A stretch of DNA of 64,000 nt from JALORV01 sp963769745. GTDB lineage: Bacteria; Pseudomonadota; Gammaproteobacteria; Burkholderiales; Burkholderiaceae_F. Each line of letters opens with the position of its first letter. The stretch's first letter is position 1. The notes beneath the pieces are model-generated. The model was given only the letters and a program-made list of their open reading frames with translations, was not told the origin of the DNA and did no database searches. Shown one piece after another: positions 62,487 to 64,000 of this stretch. The position numbers were made by a program, and so were the translations under genes. Location of the stretch: positions 1 to 64,000 of the forward strand of contig CAVYNB010000002.1 in the NCBI GenBank assembly GCA_963769745.1, read 5' to 3'.

Positions 62487-63373
62487 TGAGTGACGCTGCT
62501 TCGTGTCGACAACTGGTCGTTGGTGAAAATCCAGGTTCGCGTGATCTCGAGTACGTCTGTGTCGCGGGCAATCTCCGGAGGAAACGGAGGAAACGGAGCA
62601 GCCATGTTAACGATGCGGCGGGCAGCGCGGTCAAGTACGGGCGATCCCGAGGATCGGTCGACTGCCGCCTCGATCACCGATCCGTCCTTGCGCACCGCGA
62701 CGGTCATGCGAAGCACACCGTACACCTTGCCGCGCGCATCGTCCGGATAATTTTCATTGCCGATCCGTTCCACGCGTGCGCGCCAGTCCTCGACATAGCG
62801 AGCGTAGCGATATTCCGAGGTGCTGGGCATGAAGTGATGCTTGCGCGGACGCTTCTGGTAGTCCGACACCTGCTTGGCGATCTCGGCCTGCGCCCGCGCG
62901 AGCTTCTCGCGGGTTTCCTCGTCCGACGATCCGGGTTGCGCGGATTCGGCCGCTGAGTCTTTCCTGGGCAGAGGGCGCATCTGCAGCGAGTCCCTGAGCG
63001 CCGTCAGCAGCTTCTTCTGTTCTTCCTCGAGCTGCTCGACGAGGCGGCGCGCGGAATCGAGCGCATCCCCGTCCTGCAGCTGCTGAGAGTTCGGCAGCGG
63101 TGACGTGCGCCGCCCGGCCTCGTTCGAGCCGCCACCGTCGAGATTGGCCTGCGCCAATGCCTCGGCCTTGCCAGGACGAGTCTCGCTCCGGGCATTGACC
63201 AGGATGATCTCGAGCGGTGGATCGGTCGAGCGCACGCGCAGGAAGTCCGGGTCGACGAAGCGCACGGCAAGCACCGTCATGTGCAAACCGATGGACACTG
63301 TCAATGCCATGACGAGGATCCTGTCGGCCAGGAAGGCAGCAAGGCCCCGCGGTGACGCGTCGGCAAGATTCAT
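62483..63373 (-). CDS. TonB-like energy transducer
   Basis: The protein has 296 residues. One membrane helix near 17-37, a long charged, coiled-coil-like stretch rich in Glu and Gln (about 95-175) instead of the usual Pro-Lys spacer, and a C-terminal TonB domain (RVERIGNENYPDDARGKVYGVLRMTVAVRKDGSV, SGSPVLDRAARRIV, PFPPFPPEI). It should carry proton-motive energy to outer-membrane receptors. No exbB or exbD gene is next to it. Confidence 0.88.
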   Translation of the reverse strand: MNLADASPRGLAAFLADRILVMALTVSIGLHMTVLAVRFVDPDFLRVRSTDPPLEIILVNARSETRPGKAEALAQANLDGGGSNEAGRRTSPLPNSQQLQDGDALDSARRLVEQLEEEQKKLLTALRDSLQMRPLPRKDSAAESAQPGSSDEETREKLARAQAEIAKQVSDYQKRPRKHHFMPSTSEYRYARYVEDWRARVERIGNENYPDDARGKVYGVLRMTVAVRKDGSVIEAAVDRSSGSPVLDRAARRIVNMAAPFPPFPPEIARDTDVLEITRTWIFTNDQLSTRSSVTQ

Positions 63374-63465
63374 GCGCTAGGCAGCAGTGTCCATGGAGGC
63401 GAAACGATTGTAGCCATGGCCTGCGCGCGTTGATCACACGATCACGCGACTGTCGTGCGGATGAC

Positions 63466-64000
63466 TCAATCGATCAAGCCCTGCGACGGCAAGGTCGTGC
63501 CAGGGGTCTTCGGGGACGATTCTTCCTGCGTCGCGCCCCCAAAGTCTGCTGACTGCACTTCACCGACCTGCACTTGGCCGTCCTGCGCTGCGTTGTCATC
63601 CGCGCCAGCGCCTTCGTCCCCGTCAGAGCTTTCGTCCCCGTCAGTGCTTTCGTCCCCATCAGTGCTTTCGTCCACTTGCACCGCAAGTACGCGATGAACA
63701 CGCGCTTCGAGTGTCAGATCGACCGGATCGCCGCCGATGACATCCAGTTCGAGCTGCTGGCCGCGCGGCAGCTCGGGCAGGCCTGGCAGGCGTGTCACGA
63801 ATGGCAGCCCGGAAAGACGCAGCACGTCGCCGCGTAACACAGTGGCGCCGATGCGCTGCACGTTTTCCTGGCGCAGCCAGCGCAGCCCCCAGTAGCGCTC
63901 CATGCGCTCCTGGAACTCGGCATAGGCCCCGTAGGCGGCGTCAAAGCCCGACACGATCGCAAACAGATCCGCGTCACCTGCAGCATAGGGCGCCGTTTCA
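63466..64000 (-). CDS. RNase II/R-like (RNB-domain) protein, C-terminal part (5' end outside window)
   Basis: The frame is open at the right edge and ends at 63466, so the first part is missing. The visible start (ETAPYAAGDADLFAIVSGFD, YGAYAEFQERMERYWGLRWLRQE) matches the end of the catalytic RNB domain of RNase II-type exonucleases, followed by a small S1-like beta part (TVLRGDVLRLSGLPF) and an acidic tail with a DGDEST repeat. No catalytic Asp cluster is in view. The gene order with tonB-aroE-mtgA fits the call. Confidence 0.85.
   Translation of the reverse strand, partial: ETAPYAAGDADLFAIVSGFDAAYGAYAEFQERMERYWGLRWLRQENVQRIGATVLRGDVLRLSGLPFVTRLPGLPELPRGQQLELDVIGGDPVDLTLEARVHRVLAVQVDESTDGDESTDGDESSDGDEGAGADDNAAQDGQVQVGEVQSADFGGATQEESSPKTPGTTLPSQGLID
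63611..63670 (-). repeat. 18-base tandem repeat in the RNB gene tail
   Basis: Three and a half copies of an 18-base unit (CTTTCGTCCCCGTCAGTG on the plus strand) with one or two substitutions. On the coding strand they encode repeated DGDEST, an acidic, low-complexity linker. Copy number is likely to vary between strains by slippage. Confidence 0.75.

Noticed and set aside
63574..63837. Plus-strand frame with repeated FVPVSAF units
   Set aside because: Antisense of the DGDEST-encoding tandem repeat in the RNB gene; no start site or other support.

Overview
The window looks like chromosomal DNA of a high-GC betaproteobacterium. The evidence is two Bug/TctC-type solute receptors, a glycolytic and purine gene order (tkt-gap-pgk-pyk-fba, then purC-purE-purK-sua5), an rnb-tonB-aroE-mtgA string, one PEP-CTERM protein and one rhombosortase/GlyGly-CTERM pair. 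I cannot name a genus. I saw no tRNA, rRNA, CRISPR array, insertion sequence or prophage. It reads as core chromosome with scattered accessory genes.

Layout. 1-4400: partial gene end, PEP-CTERM protein, Bug receptor, LysR regulator and GFA enzyme. 4440-6690: ahpC-ahpF peroxide defence. 6860-14060: a tightly overlapping run of transporters, a ChaC-like enzyme and pdxH, followed by a NarL-type response regulator with its membrane histidine kinase and a DUF72 protein. 14080-17750: apbE, DUF3570, DUF4266, TlpA and msrA. 17860-20660: lemA, two TPM-domain genes and a membrane protein. 20790-27460: flavin reductase, EamA exporter, kynB-kynU-kynA tryptophan catabolism, glutaryl-CoA dehydrogenase and a quinone-reductase-like enzyme. 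27580-30020: HdeD/hydrolase reading frame and a heavily damaged SGNH esterase. 30120-49000: sua5, purK, purE, purC, dgkA, M14 peptidase, second Bug receptor, zinc-ribbon protein, fba, pyk, VOC protein, pgk, rhombosortase with its convergent S8 protease, gap and tkt. 49200-52200: fused speD-speE, rsmE and yidB-like. 52190-55390: barstar, secreted RNase and maeB. 55390-64000: candidate small RNA, lytic transglycosylase, UbiD decarboxylase, KTSC protein, mgtE, mtgA, aroE, tonB and the end of an RNase II gene.

Three things stand out. First, five copies of an unreported-looking structured element sit directly behind stop codons (15019-15186, 25075-25244, 37181-37399, 37462-37567, 59054-59224). They share conserved boxes separated by hairpins whose stems differ between copies but still pair. 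Second, 55590-55736 carries a promoter, a long hairpin with a pyrimidine anti-Shine-Dalgarno loop and a terminator tail, which looks like an orphan regulatory RNA. Third, a rhombosortase gene overlaps, tail to tail, the part of a subtilisin gene that encodes its GlyGly-CTERM sorting tail.

At least twelve otherwise good genes, including pgk (twice), carry frame breaks, and every break I resolved is one extra base. Four are at the same CTT-G sequence. Insertion-type sequence error is the simplest explanation, so the interrupted genes are annotated at their full extent. Functions below are inferred from protein families and visible motifs; no database search was run.
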